From Methylobacterium bullatum (lineage in GTDB: Bacteria; Pseudomonadota; Alphaproteobacteria; Rhizobiales; Beijerinckiaceae): a stretch of 64,000 bases of DNA. Below, piece after piece: positions 63,786 through 64,000 of this stretch. The translations under genes and the position numbers were made by a program. Every line of letters begins with the position of its first letter. Within the stretch, counting starts at the first letter, position 1. The DNA is taken from NCBI GenBank assembly GCA_902712845.1, contig LR743504.1:4686001-4750000 (forward strand). The letters are read 5' to 3'. A model generated the notes under the pieces. It was not told the origin of the DNA and searched no databases. It saw nothing but the letters and a program-made list of their open reading frames with translations.

Positions 63786-64000
63786 ATGACTTTCAAGATG
63801 ACTTCGCTTGCCCTCGCACTCGTGACAGTGTCCGTGTTCTCGTCGGCGGCGGCCTTCGCCCAAGCCGCTCCCCAGACGAAGCGGGGCAACGAGACGCTCA
63901 AGAAGTATTGCACCGGCGATTACCTCACCTATTGCGGGAACCTCTCTCCCGACGATCCGGCGGTGGACAAGTGCTTCCAGACCAACTGGACCAAGCTGTC
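63786..64000 (+). CDS. Secreted Cys-rich protein, 5' part only
   Basis: The first 71 codons of a gene cut by the window end. A Sec signal (S-L-A-L-A-L-V-T-V-S-V-F-S-S-A-A-A-F-A) is followed by a mature start with K-K-Y-C-T-G-D-Y-L-T-Y-C-G-N-L-S-P and D-K-C-F-Q-T-N-W. The spacing of Cys residues resembles Cys-rich GLG1-type repeats found in many Rhizobiales secreted proteins. The ending and length are outside the window. Confidence 0.65.
   Translation, partial: MTFKMTSLALALVTVSVFSSAAAFAQAAPQTKRGNETLKKYCTGDYLTYCGNLSPDDPAVDKCFQTNWTKL

Overview
The window is a contiguous piece of a high-GC alphaproteobacterial chromosome. It is most likely from the order Hyphomicrobiales and close to Methylobacterium/Methylorubrum. 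The evidence is the gene families present: CckA, ChpT and CtrA, a DUF1134/EipA protein, a FYDLN acid-domain protein, an Ala/Pro-rich FliO, GTTC-N7-GTTC-like SOS boxes and TTAA-N7-TTAA sites. Species is an inference. I see no transposase, integrase, prophage or CRISPR array, and no broken genes.

Layout. 1-5.0 kb: the end of a FYDLN protein gene, two identical tRNA-Ala(GGC) genes each preceded by a matching hairpin, then two convergent RTX-type calcium-binding protein genes. 5-9.1 kb: a chorismate-lyase-like protein and a complete dTDP-L-rhamnose set (rfbC, rfbB, rfbD, rfbA). 9.3-16.7 kb: a DUF2147 secreted protein, alaS, recA (with an SOS box and a terminator) and the hybrid kinase gene cckA. 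16.8-22 kb: a flagellar cluster (flgB, flgC, fliE, fliQ, fliR, flhB) divergent from a fliO-like gene, with two perfect CtrA sites between them. 22-26.4 kb: an RND efflux permease and its adaptor. 26.5-38 kb: an accessory catabolic/uptake block. It holds an amidase, a GntR regulator, a higBA toxin-antitoxin pair with twin operators, a RadD-like helicase with an altered Walker A motif, an NTF2-like protein, a branched-chain-amino-acid-type ABC importer whose second permease and both ATPases are fused in one protein, and a polysaccharide deacetylase/PuuE-like protein. 38-46.2 kb: small secreted or unknown proteins, a second RND pump with its adaptor, a metallophosphoesterase and tRNA-Ser(GGA). 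46.6-53.4 kb: flhA, an LPG-synthase-like membrane protein, fliJ and fliI, then ctrA. 53.8-60.4 kb: a chemotaxis operon (cheA with a receiver domain, cheW, cheY, cheB, cheR) with chpT upstream. 60.6-64 kb: cysQ, a YHS-domain protein, eipA, a membrane-anchored coiled-coil protein and the start of a Cys-rich secreted protein.

How it fits together. All three proteins of the cell-cycle phosphorelay CckA -> ChpT -> CtrA are encoded here, interleaved with flagellar export and chemotaxis genes. CtrA-type sites lie in front of flgB/fliO and flhA, and a half-site plus a GANTC methylation site lie in front of ctrA. The region therefore looks like a motility/cell-cycle regulon that encodes its own controlling pathway. 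The 26-38 kb block looks like a nitrogen-compound uptake and hydrolysis module under GntR control; its substrate cannot be read from the sequence.

Limits: everything here was read by eye. Family names rest on motif and sequence recognition, not on searches.
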